Source: Stella humosa
GTDB taxonomy: Bacteria; Pseudomonadota; Alphaproteobacteria; ATCC43930; Allostellaceae
NCBI RefSeq assembly: GCF_006738645.1
Contig: NZ_AP019700.1
Location: 5,066,001-5,130,000 of the forward strand
Direction of reading: 5' to 3'
DNA length: 64,000 nt
The first letter of the stretch is position 1. Each line of letters starts with the position of its first letter. A program made the translations under genes and the position numbers. Shown piece after piece: positions 50,445 to 59,153 of this stretch. Below the pieces are notes generated by a model. That model saw nothing but the letters and a program-made list of their open reading frames with translations. It did no database searches and was not told the origin of the DNA.

Positions 50445-52382
50445 TCAGGCGGCCCGCGCCGTGCTGCTGCCGGCCCCGCTGCCAGCCAGATCGACCACCC
50501 GCAGCGTCGTGCGGATTCGCTGCCGGGTGCCATCCTGGAAGGCGATCGTGGTGTCCACCGGCACGGTCGCGGCACCGGCATAGACGGCGTCGATGATGTC
50601 GCCGTACTTTTCGTTGATGACGGCGCGGCGCACCTTGCGGGTGCGCGTCAGCTCGCCGTCGTCGGCATCCAGTTCCTTGTAGAGCAGCAGGAACTTCTGG
50701 ATACGCTGGGCCTCCGGCAGCTTGGCATTGACCGCCGCCACCTCTGCCAGCAGCAGCGCATAGACCTCGTCCTTGGCAGCCAGGTCGCTGTAGGTGGTGA
50801 AGGCGATGCGGCGCTTCTCGGCCCATTTCGAGACGGTGGGGAAGCGGATGCAGACGATCGCCGCCAGATGGTCGCGCCCGTCGCCCAGGATCACCGCCTC
50901 GGCGACGTAGGGCGAGAATTTCAGCTTGTTCTCGATGTATTGCGGCGAGAAGCGATGGCCCCGGACCGTCGTCGCCATGTCGCGGATGCGGTCGATGACG
51001 ACGAGGTGGCCCTTGGGGTCGAAATAGCCGGCATCGCCCGTATGCATCCAGCCGTCGCGCAGGTCGGCCAGCGTCGCTTCCTCGTTGCGGTAGTACCCCG
51101 CGAACAGGTTCGGGTGGCGGGTGACGATCTCGCCCACGCCCTGCCCGTCCGGCTGGTCGATGCGGATTTCCACGCCCTGGTCGAAGCCGACGCCGACGGT
51201 ATCGAAATCGACGTCGCCGGCGCGGTGGATGGTGTAGGCGCCCAGCAGCTCGGTCTGGCCGTAGAGTTGGCGCAGCGGCACGCCCAGCGCCTGGAAGAAG
51301 CGGAACGTCTCGGGCCCCAGGGCCGAGCCGCCGGTGGCAGCCGATTTCAGGCGCGAGAAGCCGAGCCGGTCGCGCAGCGCGCGGAACAGCACCTGCTCGG
51401 CCAGCCAGGAGCGGCCGCCGCCGTCCAGCGCCCGGGCCCCCAGCTTCATGCCGAGATCGAACAGGCGCTGCTTCAGGGGCGAGGCATCCATCATGCGCGC
51501 CCGCACGTCGGCCGCCATCGCCTCCCACACCCGCGGGGCGAAAAGGACGAAGGTGGCGCCGACCTCGCGGAAGTCGGCCATCATCGTCTCGGGCTCCTCG
51601 ACGAAGTTCACCCGCATGCCGCAGACGAGCCATTTCCCGACGGCGTAGATCTGCTCCATGATCCAGGGCAGCGGCAGGACCGAGACATACTCGTCGTCGG
51701 CATCCTTGGGATCGGCCGCCAGGTAGGAGCGGCAGTGGCGGATGATGGAGCCGCCCGACAGCATCGCCACCTTGGGGTGGGACGTCGTGCCCGACGTGGT
51801 GCAGAGCACGGCCACATCGTCGGCCGCGCCGGCCGCGACCAAGTCTTCGAACCGCCGCGGCTCGGCCGTCGCCCGCGCCCGGCCCGCGGCCAGCAGGTCG
51901 GCCAGTGGCAGCAGGCGGGGGTCCTCGTACTTCCGCATGCCGCGCGGGTCGGCATAGACGATGTGGCGCACCGTCGGGATGCGGTCTTCCAGGCCCAGCA
52001 GCTTGTCGACCTGTTCCTCGTCCTCGGCCAGGATGACGGCGATGCCGGCATGGGTGATGAGGTAGGCGACCTCGTCTTCCAGCGCATCGCGATAGATGCC
52101 GAGGCTCATGGCGCCCAGCGCATGGGTCGCGACCTCGCCCATCACCCAGTCGGGCCGGTTGTCGCCGATGATGCCGACCACCTGGCCGCGGCCGACGCCC
52201 AGTCCCTCCAGCCCCAGCGCCGTGTCGCGCGTGCGCGCCAGCACCTCGCCCCAGGCGAGCGCCCGCCAGATGCCGAACTCCTTCTCGCGCATGGCAACGG
52301 CGGCGGCATTGGCGGTGCCGTTGTGCAGCAGCAGCTTGGGCAGCGTGTCGCAGCGATCGAAGTCGGCCGGGCTCCAGCTCAT
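50445..52382 (-). CDS. AMP-dependent long-chain-type acyl-CoA ligase
   Basis: The 645-aa enzyme belongs to the long-chain fatty-acyl-CoA synthetase group of adenylate-forming enzymes. The ATP/AMP loop is CTTSGTTSHPKVAMLS (about residues 187-202), followed by YGQTELLGAYT and GWMHTGDAGYFDPKGHLVVIDRIRD, the core motifs. The start at 52382 overlaps the livG stop (ATGA). FadD-like proteins in liv operons with PaaK-like ligases are usual in aromatic or hydrophobic acid catabolism, so the substrate is probably the imported acid rather than a membrane fatty acid. Confidence 0.9.
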   Translation of the reverse strand: MSWSPADFDRCDTLPKLLLHNGTANAAAVAMREKEFGIWRALAWGEVLARTRDTALGLEGLGVGRGQVVGIIGDNRPDWVMGEVATHALGAMSLGIYRDALEDEVAYLITHAGIAVILAEDEEQVDKLLGLEDRIPTVRHIVYADPRGMRKYEDPRLLPLADLLAAGRARATAEPRRFEDLVAAGAADDVAVLCTTSGTTSHPKVAMLSGGSIIRHCRSYLAADPKDADDEYVSVLPLPWIMEQIYAVGKWLVCGMRVNFVEEPETMMADFREVGATFVLFAPRVWEAMAADVRARMMDASPLKQRLFDLGMKLGARALDGGGRSWLAEQVLFRALRDRLGFSRLKSAATGGSALGPETFRFFQALGVPLRQLYGQTELLGAYTIHRAGDVDFDTVGVGFDQGVEIRIDQPDGQGVGEIVTRHPNLFAGYYRNEEATLADLRDGWMHTGDAGYFDPKGHLVVIDRIRDMATTVRGHRFSPQYIENKLKFSPYVAEAVILGDGRDHLAAIVCIRFPTVSKWAEKRRIAFTTYSDLAAKDEVYALLLAEVAAVNAKLPEAQRIQKFLLLYKELDADDGELTRTRKVRRAVINEKYGDIIDAVYAGAATVPVDTTIAFQDGTRQRIRTTLRVVDLAGSGAGSSTARAA

Positions 52383-53212
52383 CGCCCGGCCTCCGCTTCG
52401 GCCGCTTCCACATCCTCGTCGTCGGCCACGCCCAGATAGGCGCGGCGCACCTGCGGATGGGCCATCACCTCGGCCGGCAGACCCAGCGCGATACGGCGGC
52501 CGAAATCCAGCACCATGACCCGGTGCGAGATGTCCATGACCACGCCCATGTCGTGCTCGATCATCACCACCGTCATCCCCCACTCCTCGTTGAGGTCGAC
52601 GATGTAGCGGGCCATGTCCTCCTTCTCTTCGAGGTTCATGCCGGCCATGGGCTCGTCCAGCAGGATCAGCTCGGGCTTCAGGGCGATGGCGCGGGCCAGT
52701 TCCACCCGCTTGCGCAGGCCATAGGAAAGCGTGCCGGCCGTGGCCTTGCGGACGTGCTGGATCTCCAGGAAGTCGATGATCTCCTCGACCTCGCGGCGAT
52801 GGGCCAGCTCCTCCTTCTGCGCGCCGCCCAGCCAGTAGAGGGCGCCCGACAGCACGTTCGAGCGCAAGAGGTGGTGGCGCCCGACCATGATGTTGTCGAG
52901 CACGCTCATATGGCCGAAGAGCGCGAGATTCTGGAAGGTTCGGCCGATGCCGATGGTAGCGCGGTGGTTGGGCGAGAGCTGGGTGACATCGCGCCCCTGG
53001 AAGCGGATCGTCCCCTTCTGCGGCCGGTAGCGGCCGGAGATGCAGTTCAGCATCGAGGTCTTGCCGGCCCCGTTCGGGCCGATGATGGCGAACAGCTCGC
53101 CCTTGGCGACGCCGAAGCCGACCTCGGTCAGCGCGCGCACGCCGCCGAAGGCGAGGCTGATGTCCTCGACCGTCAGGATCTGCGCGGGTGGCGTGATGAT
53201 CGTATCGCCCAA
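52379..53212 (-). CDS. livG: Branched-chain/aromatic-type ABC transporter ATP-binding protein (LivG-like)
   Basis: The 277-aa ATPase has Walker A IIGPNGAGKTSMLN, the LivG-type signature LSYGLRKRVELARAI and Walker B LILLDEPMAGMN. The start is TTG at 53212, supported by GGGAGGGG about 8 nt upstream and no nearby in-frame ATG. It is the first gene of the seven-gene operon livG, acyl-CoA ligase, livH, livM, binding protein, livF, PaaK-like ligase. The 135-nt gap to the antitoxin gene upstream should hold the promoter. Confidence 0.93.
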   Translation of the reverse strand: MGDTIITPPAQILTVEDISLAFGGVRALTEVGFGVAKGELFAIIGPNGAGKTSMLNCISGRYRPQKGTIRFQGRDVTQLSPNHRATIGIGRTFQNLALFGHMSVLDNIMVGRHHLLRSNVLSGALYWLGGAQKEELAHRREVEEIIDFLEIQHVRKATAGTLSYGLRKRVELARAIALKPELILLDEPMAGMNLEEKEDMARYIVDLNEEWGMTVVMIEHDMGVVMDISHRVMVLDFGRRIALGLPAEVMAHPQVRRAYLGVADDEDVEAAEAEAGR

Positions 53213-53347
53213 GCGGGCACCCCTCCCCCGGCGGCGGGCGCTCTGCTGTTCGACTCGTCGGCACCCTTCCGCTGCGACATAGAGCTATCCGGCTGCCGGG
53301 GCCAAGGCAACACCGCCGATGGGAGCGCCGGTTTCAGCCGACGGAAA

Positions 53348-53605
53348 TCAATATCTGCGTATGCCCGCATCCATCGGGCGAGCCGGTGTTCCCTTGAACT
53401 CCGGCAGGTCTTCATCCAGCCCGATGGATTGGAATCGCCGTGCGATCCGAGCCGCTATGTGTTCCGATGCCGGCGGCTCGATGCGTACGGCATCGCCCAG
53501 AACTTCCCGGACGGTGGCCTCCAGGCTCTGGCCACGGCTTTGCGCGAGAGCGCGCAGCCTTTCCATCACATCCTGGTCGATATCCCCCACCGTAAGTTGG
53601 GCCAT
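53348..53605 (-). CDS. FitA/VapB-like ribbon-helix-helix antitoxin, apparently solitary
   Basis: The 85-aa protein begins MAQLTVGDIDQDVMERLRALAQSRGQSLEATVREVLGDA, the FitA-type ribbon-helix-helix DNA-binding fold; the tail IGLDEDLPEFKGTPARP resembles the toxin-contacting C-terminus of such antitoxins. A partner PIN-domain toxin would be expected within a few bases downstream, but only a 135-nt gap follows, with no room for one. It sits 60 nt after ahcY and upstream of livG. It may be a leftover antitoxin or a regulator used for another purpose. Confidence 0.75.
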   Translation of the reverse strand: MAQLTVGDIDQDVMERLRALAQSRGQSLEATVREVLGDAVRIEPPASEHIAARIARRFQSIGLDEDLPEFKGTPARPMDAGIRRY

Positions 53606-53665
53606 GCCGGCATCGCCATCGATTTTGCAGCTACGATGGCAACGCCGGACACGGTTCGCAATCGC

Positions 53666-54982
53666 TCAGTAGCGATAGTGCTCCGGCTTGTAGGGGCCGG
53701 CATCCTTCACGCCGATATAGTCGGCCTGGGCGGCGGACAGCTTGGTCAGGCGGGCGCCCAGCTTGTCGAGATGGAGGGCGGCCACCTTCTCGTCCAGGTG
53801 CTTGGGCAGGACGTAGACCTGCCGCTCGTAGCGGCCGACATTGTTCCAGAGCTCGATCTGCGCCAGCACCTGGTTGGTGAAGGACGCGCTCATCACGAAG
53901 CTCGGGTGGCCGGTGGCGCAGCCGAGATTGACCAGGCGGCCCTTGGCCAGGACGATCAGGCGCTTGCCGTCGGGGAAGACCACCTCGTCGACCTGCGGCT
54001 TCACCTCGTCCCAGGTGTAGTTGGAGAGGGACGCGATCTGGATCTCGCTGTCGAAGTGGCCGATGTTGCAGACGATCGCCCGGTCCTTCATCTGCCGCAT
54101 ATGGTCGAGCGTGATGACGTCGATGTTGCCGGTCGCGGTGACGAAGATGTCACCCATGGACGCGGCATCGTCCATCGTCACCACCTGGTAGCCTTCCATC
54201 GCCGCCTGCAAGGCGCAGATCGGGTCGATCTCGGTCACCATGACGCGGGCGCCCTGGCTGCGCAGCGAGGCGGCCGAGCCCTTGCCGACATCGCCATAGC
54301 CGGCGACGACGGCGATCTTGCCAGCCAGCATCACGTCGGTCGCGCGCTTGATGCCGTCGACCAGGCTCTCGCGCACACCATAGAGGTTGTCGAACTTCGA
54401 CTTGGTGACGCTGTCGTTGACGTTGATCGCCGGGATCTTGAGCGTGCCCTTGCGCGCCATCTCGTAGAGGCGGTGGACGCCGGTCGTCGTCTCCTCGGAC
54501 ACGCCCTTCACGTCGGCCAGCAGTTCCGGATAGCGCTCGTGCATGATGATGGTCATGTCGCCGCCGTCATCCAGCAGCATGTTCGGGCGCCAGCCCGGCT
54601 TGCCGTCGATGTCCGGGCCCTTGATCGTCTGCTCGATGCACCAGTCGTATTCTTCCTCGGTCTCGCCCTTCCAGGCGAACACGGGGACGCCGACGGCGGC
54701 GATCGCGGCCGCGGCCTGGTCCTGGGTCGAGAAGATGTTGCACGAGCTCCAGCGCACCGAGGCGCCGAGATGGACCAGCGTCTCGATCAGGACGGCGGTC
54801 TGGATGGTCATGTGCAGGCAGCCGGCGACGCGCGCGCCCTTCAGCGGCTGCGACTTACCGAACTCGGCGCGCAGCGCCATCAGGCCCGGCATCTCCGTCT
54901 CGGCGATGGCGATTTCCTTGCGGCCCCAGTCGGCGAGGCCGATGTCCTTAACCTTGAAGTCGGGCGAAGCGGCAGCGGCCAT
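53666..54982 (-). CDS. ahcY: Adenosylhomocysteinase (S-adenosylhomocysteine hydrolase)
   Basis: The 438-aa NAD-dependent enzyme splits S-adenosylhomocysteine into adenosine and homocysteine in the methyl cycle. Landmarks are [47 protein letters not shown], the NAD site [16 protein letters not shown], and the C-terminal [10 protein letters not shown] with the NAD-contacting Lys/Tyr. The start at 54982 ([20 protein letters not shown]) is preceded by GAGGGG. An AT-rich perfect palindrome lies about 70 nt upstream, suggesting operator control. Confidence 0.97.
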   Translation of the reverse strand: MAAAASPDFKVKDIGLADWGRKEIAIAETEMPGLMALRAEFGKSQPLKGARVAGCLHMTIQTAVLIETLVHLGASVRWSSCNIFSTQDQAAAAIAAVGVPVFAWKGETEEEYDWCIEQTIKGPDIDGKPGWRPNMLLDDGGDMTIIMHERYPELLADVKGVSEETTTGVHRLYEMARKGTLKIPAINVNDSVTKSKFDNLYGVRESLVDGIKRATDVMLAGKIAVVAGYGDVGKGSAASLRSQGARVMVTEIDPICALQAAMEGYQVVTMDDAASMGDIFVTATGNIDVITLDHMRQMKDRAIVCNIGHFDSEIQIASLSNYTWDEVKPQVDEVVFPDGKRLIVLAKGRLVNLGCATGHPSFVMSASFTNQVLAQIELWNNVGRYERQVYVLPKHLDEKVAALHLDKLGARLTKLSAAQADYIGVKDAGPYKPEHYRY

Positions 54983-55050
54983 GGATAGATCCCCTCGGGA
55001 AGGTAGGTATCCCCCCGAATAGCAACGGCCGCCGCGCGACGCAACAAGAA

Positions 55051-55066
55051 ATAAAGATATCTTTAT
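55051..55066 (-). promoter_or_regulatory. 16-bp perfect AT-rich palindrome, probable SahR-type operator of ahcY
   Basis: ATAAAGATATCTTTAT is a perfect palindrome with 14 of 16 bases A/T in a very GC-rich genome. It lies 68 nt upstream of the ahcY ATG and 10 nt downstream of the preceding gene's stop. Similar palindromes near ahcY and methionine-cycle genes are bound by the ArsR-family regulator SahR, which responds to S-adenosylhomocysteine. Palindrome seen; regulator inferred. Confidence 0.55.
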
Positions 55067-55076
55067 GTCATGGCGC

Positions 55077-56471
55077 TCAGCGCGGCGACGGCGCCTCCAG
55101 CCGGCGGAGCAGTTCCGGCGTCGCCAGCCCGTCCTGGGCGATGCCCTCGTCGCGCTGGAAACGGCGGATGGCATCGGCGGTGCGCTCGCCGAAGCTGCCG
55201 TCGGCCGCCCCCGGCTTGTAGCCGCGCGCGGTCAACAGGCGCTGCAGGTCGGCCACCAGGGCCGGGTCGGCGCTGCCGATCGGGCGCTGGCGGGCCTGGT
55301 TCAGGTCCTGCGGCGGCAGGCGCCGGGCGATCTGCTCCATCCGCTCCTTGGCGTCGCCATCGCCGGATTCCAGCGCGCGGGCGTACCAGCGATAGGCCTC
55401 CAGGTCATCGACCGCGCCCGTCAGGCCGCGCTCGTGCAGCACGCCCAGATTGTAGGCGGCCTTGGCAAAGCCCTGGTCGGCGGCGCGGCGGAACCAGGTA
55501 GCGGCCGCCGGATAGTCCTGCGGCAGGCCGCGGCCCTCGGCCAGGACGATGCCCAGATTGTACTGCGCGCCGGGATGCCCCTGCTCGGCCGCGGCGCGAT
55601 AGAGGCGGGCGGCCTCCGGCAGGTTGGCGGCGACGCCCAGGCCGCGCTCGGTCAGGACCGCCAGGTTGAACTGGGCATTGGCCATGCCCGAGGCGGCCGC
55701 GCGGCCGAACCACTTGGCGGCGGCGGCATAGTCGCGCGGCACGCCGCGGCCGTCGGCATAGAGCACGCCCAGGTCGTGCTGGGCCGTGGGGTCGTTCTTC
55801 TCGGCCTTCTCGCGGAAGGTGGCGGCGGCCAGGGCGGCGGCCGAATCCGGAACGGAGTTCGGCAGGGTGGAGTTGCCGGGCGTGCCCAGCGACGGCGCCA
55901 CGCCGGGCGCTGCCCGGCCGGCGGCCTGCTGCTGGGCGGCGGGCGGCTGACCTGCGATCTGCACCGTGGTGCCGCTGGAGCCATCGCCGCCCGACGGCCG
56001 CATGAGCCAGATCCCGGCCAGGAGGACGAGGACCACGGCCGCTGCCCCGACCAGCACGGTGCGCCGGCCCTGGACGCGGTGATGCACCAGCGGGTGGGAC
56101 GCGATGCGCCGGCGCACCTGGTCGAGATGCGGGGCGATGCGTGGCCCGAAGCGGCCGGCGGCGCCGCGCACGCGCCCGCCCATCCGGCCGGCCGTCGCCC
56201 CGGTCATATTGCGCAATCCTTCGAGGGCGGCGCCGACATTGCCGATGCCGCCGCCGGTGCTGCGCGGGGCCGGTCGTGGGGCCGGGGGCCTGACCGGCTG
56301 GACCGGCAGGTCGACCTCCACCGGCAGCGCCTGGCGCGCGCCCTGGATGACGCGAAGGTCGAGCCAGTCGGCCGGGCTGAGGCGCACCGTGCCGGCCGCC
56401 GCCTCGACCAGCGCCCGCGTCGCCGGATCGAGCCGGAGGAGAAGCTGCGTCGCCGTGCTGGCGGTCGTCAT
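55077..56471 (-). CDS. Sel1-repeat protein with single membrane anchor and peptidoglycan-binding domain
   Basis: The 464-aa protein has a cytoplasmic N-terminus (about 1-130) with a Pro-rich stretch, one transmembrane segment (about 139-157), then four Sel1-like repeats (about 225-370; for example [33 protein letters not shown]) and a C-terminal peptidoglycan_binding_1 domain (about 405-460; [36 protein letters not shown]). This layout resembles exopolysaccharide-regulator and envelope proteins of the ExoR/PodJ kind. It probably sits in the inner membrane with its repeats in the periplasm touching the cell wall. It is divergent from gmd and ends 10 nt before the ahcY palindrome. Confidence 0.87.
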   Translation of the reverse strand: MTTASTATQLLLRLDPATRALVEAAAGTVRLSPADWLDLRVIQGARQALPVEVDLPVQPVRPPAPRPAPRSTGGGIGNVGAALEGLRNMTGATAGRMGGRVRGAAGRFGPRIAPHLDQVRRRIASHPLVHHRVQGRRTVLVGAAAVVLVLLAGIWLMRPSGGDGSSGTTVQIAGQPPAAQQQAAGRAAPGVAPSLGTPGNSTLPNSVPDSAAALAAATFREKAEKNDPTAQHDLGVLYADGRGVPRDYAAAAKWFGRAAASGMANAQFNLAVLTERGLGVAANLPEAARLYRAAAEQGHPGAQYNLGIVLAEGRGLPQDYPAAATWFRRAADQGFAKAAYNLGVLHERGLTGAVDDLEAYRWYARALESGDGDAKERMEQIARRLPPQDLNQARQRPIGSADPALVADLQRLLTARGYKPGAADGSFGERTADAIRRFQRDEGIAQDGLATPELLRRLEAPSPR

Positions 56472-56549
56472 CGTCCCGTCCTCCGGAAACCGAGTAGGAT
56501 TCCGACTCGTGCTATATGAAGGACATCAGCGGGGGGCATTGTTGGATCC

Positions 56550-57614
56550 ATGGGCGACAAGATTGCACTGATCACGGGCATCACGGGCCAGGACGGCGGT
56601 TACCTGGCGGAGCTGCTGCTGGCCAAGGGCTATGTGGTCCATGGCGTCCGGCGTCGGTCGTCGTCGTTCAACAGCGGGCGAATCGACCATCTCTACCGTG
56701 ATCCCCACGAGTCGGGGGTTCGCTTCTTCCTGCATTACGGCGACCAGACCGACTCCAGCAACCTCATCCGCCTGGTGCAGGAAACCCGCCCGGACGAAAT
56801 CTACAACCTGGCCGCCCAGAGCCATGTCGGCGTCAGCTTCGAGACGCCGGAATATACCGGCAACGCCGATGGCCTGGGCACGCTGCGGCTGCTGGAGGCG
56901 GTGCGCCTGCTCGGCCGCACCCAGGATTGCCGATTCTATCAGGCTTCCACCTCGGAACTCTATGGCGACATCCAGGTGTGGCCGCAGAACGAGCTGACGC
57001 CGTTCCGCCCGCGCAGCCCCTATGGCGTGGCCAAGCTGTACGCCTATTGGATCACCGTGAACTATCGCGAGGCCTGGGGCCTGCACGCCTCGAACGGCAT
57101 CCTTTTCAACCATGAGAGCCCGACTCGCGGCGAGACCTTCGTCACCCGCAAGATCACCCGCGCCGTCGCCGCCATCGCCACCGGCCGCCAGGATGCGCTC
57201 TATCTCGGCAACCTCGACGCCATCCGCGACTGGGGCCATGCACGCGACTATGTCGAGGGGATGTGGCGGATGCTGCAGCAGCCGACGCCGGACGACTATG
57301 TGCTGGCGACCGGCGAGGAGAACAGCGTCCGCGGCTTCGTCGAGGCGGCCTTCGCCGAGGTCGGCACCCGCATCGAGTGGAAGGGCTCTGGCGTCGAGGA
57401 GACCGGCCTCGATGCCGCCACCGGCCGCACCCTGGTGCGCATCGACCCCGGCTATTTCCGCCCGACCGAGGTGCCGCGCCTGATCGGCGACGCCAGCAAG
57501 GCGCGCGAGCGGCTGGGTTGGGAGCCCAAGATCAAGTTCAAGGAGCTGGTGCAGGAGATGGTGCAGTCCGACCTGGCGCGGATCGGCGCCGGACGGGATG
57601 GCGGCCATAGCTGA
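56550..57614 (+). CDS. gmd: GDP-mannose 4,6-dehydratase
   Basis: The 354-aa extended SDR converts GDP-D-mannose to GDP-4-keto-6-deoxy-mannose. NADP-binding motif [15 protein letters not shown] is at residues about 9-23, [15 protein letters not shown] follows, and the catalytic set is STSELYGD plus [12 protein letters not shown] (Tyr-x-x-x-Lys). The late block [18 protein letters not shown] is a strong family signature. The next gene, overlapping by 17 nt, encodes GDP-L-fucose synthase, so the pair makes GDP-L-fucose for surface polysaccharide. Confidence 0.96.
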   Translation: MGDKIALITGITGQDGGYLAELLLAKGYVVHGVRRRSSSFNSGRIDHLYRDPHESGVRFFLHYGDQTDSSNLIRLVQETRPDEIYNLAAQSHVGVSFETPEYTGNADGLGTLRLLEAVRLLGRTQDCRFYQASTSELYGDIQVWPQNELTPFRPRSPYGVAKLYAYWITVNYREAWGLHASNGILFNHESPTRGETFVTRKITRAVAAIATGRQDALYLGNLDAIRDWGHARDYVEGMWRMLQQPTPDDYVLATGEENSVRGFVEAAFAEVGTRIEWKGSGVEETGLDAATGRTLVRIDPGYFRPTEVPRLIGDASKARERLGWEPKIKFKELVQEMVQSDLARIGAGRDGGHS

Positions 57615-58563
57615 GCTGCCCTACCGGTTGGCCGGGCGGCGCGTCTGGGTTGCCGGCCATCGCGGGATGGTCGGCAGCGCGCTCGTCCGCCGCCTGCAAG
57701 GCACGGGTTGCGAGGTCCTGACGGTCGGCCGCGATACGCTAGACCTGCGCCGGCAGGAGCCGGTCGAGCGCTGGCTGGCCGAGACGCGCCCCGATGCCGT
57801 GATCCTCGCCGCCGGCACGGTGGGCGGCATCCTCGCCAATGATTCCCGGCCGGTCGACTTCCTCTACGACAACATCGCCATCGCCCAGAATGTCGTCGAC
57901 GCATCCTGGCGGGCCGGCGTGACCAAGCTGCTGTCGCTCGGGTCGACATGCATCTATCCGCGCACCGCGCCCGTGCCGACGCGCGAGGATGCGTTGCTGA
58001 CCGGGCCGCTGGAGCCGACCAACGAGTGGTACGCGATCGCCAAGATCGCCGGCATCAAGCTGTGCCAGGCCTATCGCCGGCAGCATGGCTGCGACTTCAT
58101 CTCGGCCATGCCGACCAACCTCTACGGCCCGGGCGACAACTTCGACCTCGCCAGCAGCCATGTCGTGCCCGCCCTGATGCGCAAGTTCGCGGCTGCGGCG
58201 GAGCATGGCGGCCCGGTCGAGATCTGGGGCAGCGGCCGGCCGCGCCGCGAATTCCTGCATGTCGACGACTGCGCGGATGCCTGCATCCACTTGCTGCAGC
58301 ACTATTCTGACGACAGCCACGTCAATGTCGGCACCGGCTCCGATATCTCGATCGGGGAGCTGGCCGGCATTATCGCCGAGGTCGTGGGCTATCGGGGCGA
58401 ATTGCGCTTCGACGCGAGCAAGCCGGACGGCGCACCGCATCGCCGGCTCGACAGCAGCCTGCTGGCCGGTCTCGGCTGGCAACCGCGCTACGATCTTCGC
58501 CGGGGGCTGGTGGAAACCTATGACTGGTTCCGGCAGGCGGCCGGCCAGCGCCGTGGCGGCTGA
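57598..58563 (+). CDS. fcl: GDP-L-fucose synthase
   Basis: The 321-aa epimerase/reductase (WcaG) turns GDP-4-keto-6-deoxymannose into GDP-L-fucose. The NADP motif is [18 protein letters not shown], then [31 protein letters not shown] and the catalytic [22 protein letters not shown] with Tyr and Lys. The blocks [19 protein letters not shown] and [14 protein letters not shown] are also conserved. It overlaps gmd by 17 nt. No glycosyltransferases for fucose are in the window. Confidence 0.95.
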   Translation: MAAIAELPYRLAGRRVWVAGHRGMVGSALVRRLQGTGCEVLTVGRDTLDLRRQEPVERWLAETRPDAVILAAGTVGGILANDSRPVDFLYDNIAIAQNVVDASWRAGVTKLLSLGSTCIYPRTAPVPTREDALLTGPLEPTNEWYAIAKIAGIKLCQAYRRQHGCDFISAMPTNLYGPGDNFDLASSHVVPALMRKFAAAAEHGGPVEIWGSGRPRREFLHVDDCADACIHLLQHYSDDSHVNVGTGSDISIGELAGIIAEVVGYRGELRFDASKPDGAPHRRLDSSLLAGLGWQPRYDLRRGLVETYDWFRQAAGQRRGG

Positions 58564-58719
58564 TCACGGAACGGTCATCGGCCGGTCACCGTGGAGTGAG
58601 CGAGCGTGATTCGCCCCGGCGCGGGTCGGGGACTACCTTCTGGTCATGAGGACGGCGCGGGGATGGACCGGGTCGCCCACCTAGATTGGCCAGCCGGCCA
58701 GATTGACCAGGAGGTTCCC

Positions 58720-59010
58720 ATGACCAAGCTCATTTCCGCCGCTGCCATCGCTTCGCTGATCGCCTTCGGTGCCGTCGCTTCCCCCCTGTCGCTCGATGCC
58801 GGCAAGTTCGGCATGAACCAGGATGACGGCAAGTACGGCCAGTTGCTCGACGAGGGCAAGTTCGGCGCCAACGCCGACGAGGGCAAGTTCGGCGCGAATG
58901 CCGACGAAGGCAAGTACGGCCGCAACATGGACGAGGGCAAGTACGGCCGCAACCTCGACGACGGCAAGTTCGGCCAGTCGGTCGACGCCGACCAGAAGCT
59001 CGGCCGCTAA
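58720..59010 (+). CDS. Small secreted protein with seven nonapeptide repeats
   Basis: The 96-aa protein begins with a Sec signal peptide (about residues 1-20, cleavage near GAVA). From residue 28 to 90 it is seven back-to-back copies of a nine-residue unit, G-K-[FY]-G-x-N-x-D-[ED], with variants such as GKFGANADE and GKYGRNMDE; residues 91-96 are a short tail. It lacks cysteines and a membrane anchor and is probably periplasmic or extracellular. The Asp/Asn-rich acidic pattern with one Lys per unit could bind a cation or polymer, but no family is recognised. AGGAGG lies just upstream of the ATG, and a strong terminator follows, so this is a real, monocistronic gene. Confidence 0.82.
   Translation: MTKLISAAAIASLIAFGAVASPLSLDAGKFGMNQDDGKYGQLLDEGKFGANADEGKFGANADEGKYGRNMDEGKYGRNLDDGKFGQSVDADQKLGR
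58801..58989 (+). repeat. Seven 27-bp tandem coding repeats
   Basis: The nonapeptide array is encoded by seven in-register 27-nt units. Units three and four encode identical peptides. The last unit ends in DA and is followed by a degenerate D-Q-K-L-G-R tail. Copy number could vary between strains through slippage. Confidence 0.9.
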
Positions 59011-59110
59011 GCCTCTACGGCCGGCACCAGGCGCTCCCCCTCGCCTCCGAGCGGTTCCCCCCGGCCGCTCGGGCCGGCCGCCTCCCGACGAGATCTCCCT
59101 CCTTGACCTT

Positions 59111-59140
59111 GGCCGCGGCGCAATCCGCGGCCTTTTCTTT
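59111..59140 (+). terminator. Rho-independent terminator after the nonapeptide-repeat gene
   Basis: A perfect 8-bp stem GGCCGCGG / CCGCGGCC with a 6-nt loop is followed at once by TTTTCTTT. It is the clearest intrinsic terminator seen in the window. It lies 100 nt after the stop of the repeat gene, just before the 3' end of the convergent LysR gene. Confidence 0.9.
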
Positions 59141-59153
59141 GTTCAGCGGGCTG

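Noticed and set aside
49494-52439. A 981-codon open frame on the plus strand opposite livH and the acyl-CoA ligase
   Set aside because: It mirrors real genes in another frame, has no recognisable motif and no ribosome site.
53173-53415. An 80-codon minus-strand frame next to the FitA-like gene as its toxin
   Set aside because: It overlaps both neighbours, is Arg/Pro/Ser-rich and lacks the acidic residues of a PIN domain.
58606-58719. An upstream ATG extension of the nonapeptide-repeat protein
   Set aside because: The ATG at 58720 has a perfect AGGAGG site and directly begins a signal peptide, which an extension would bury.
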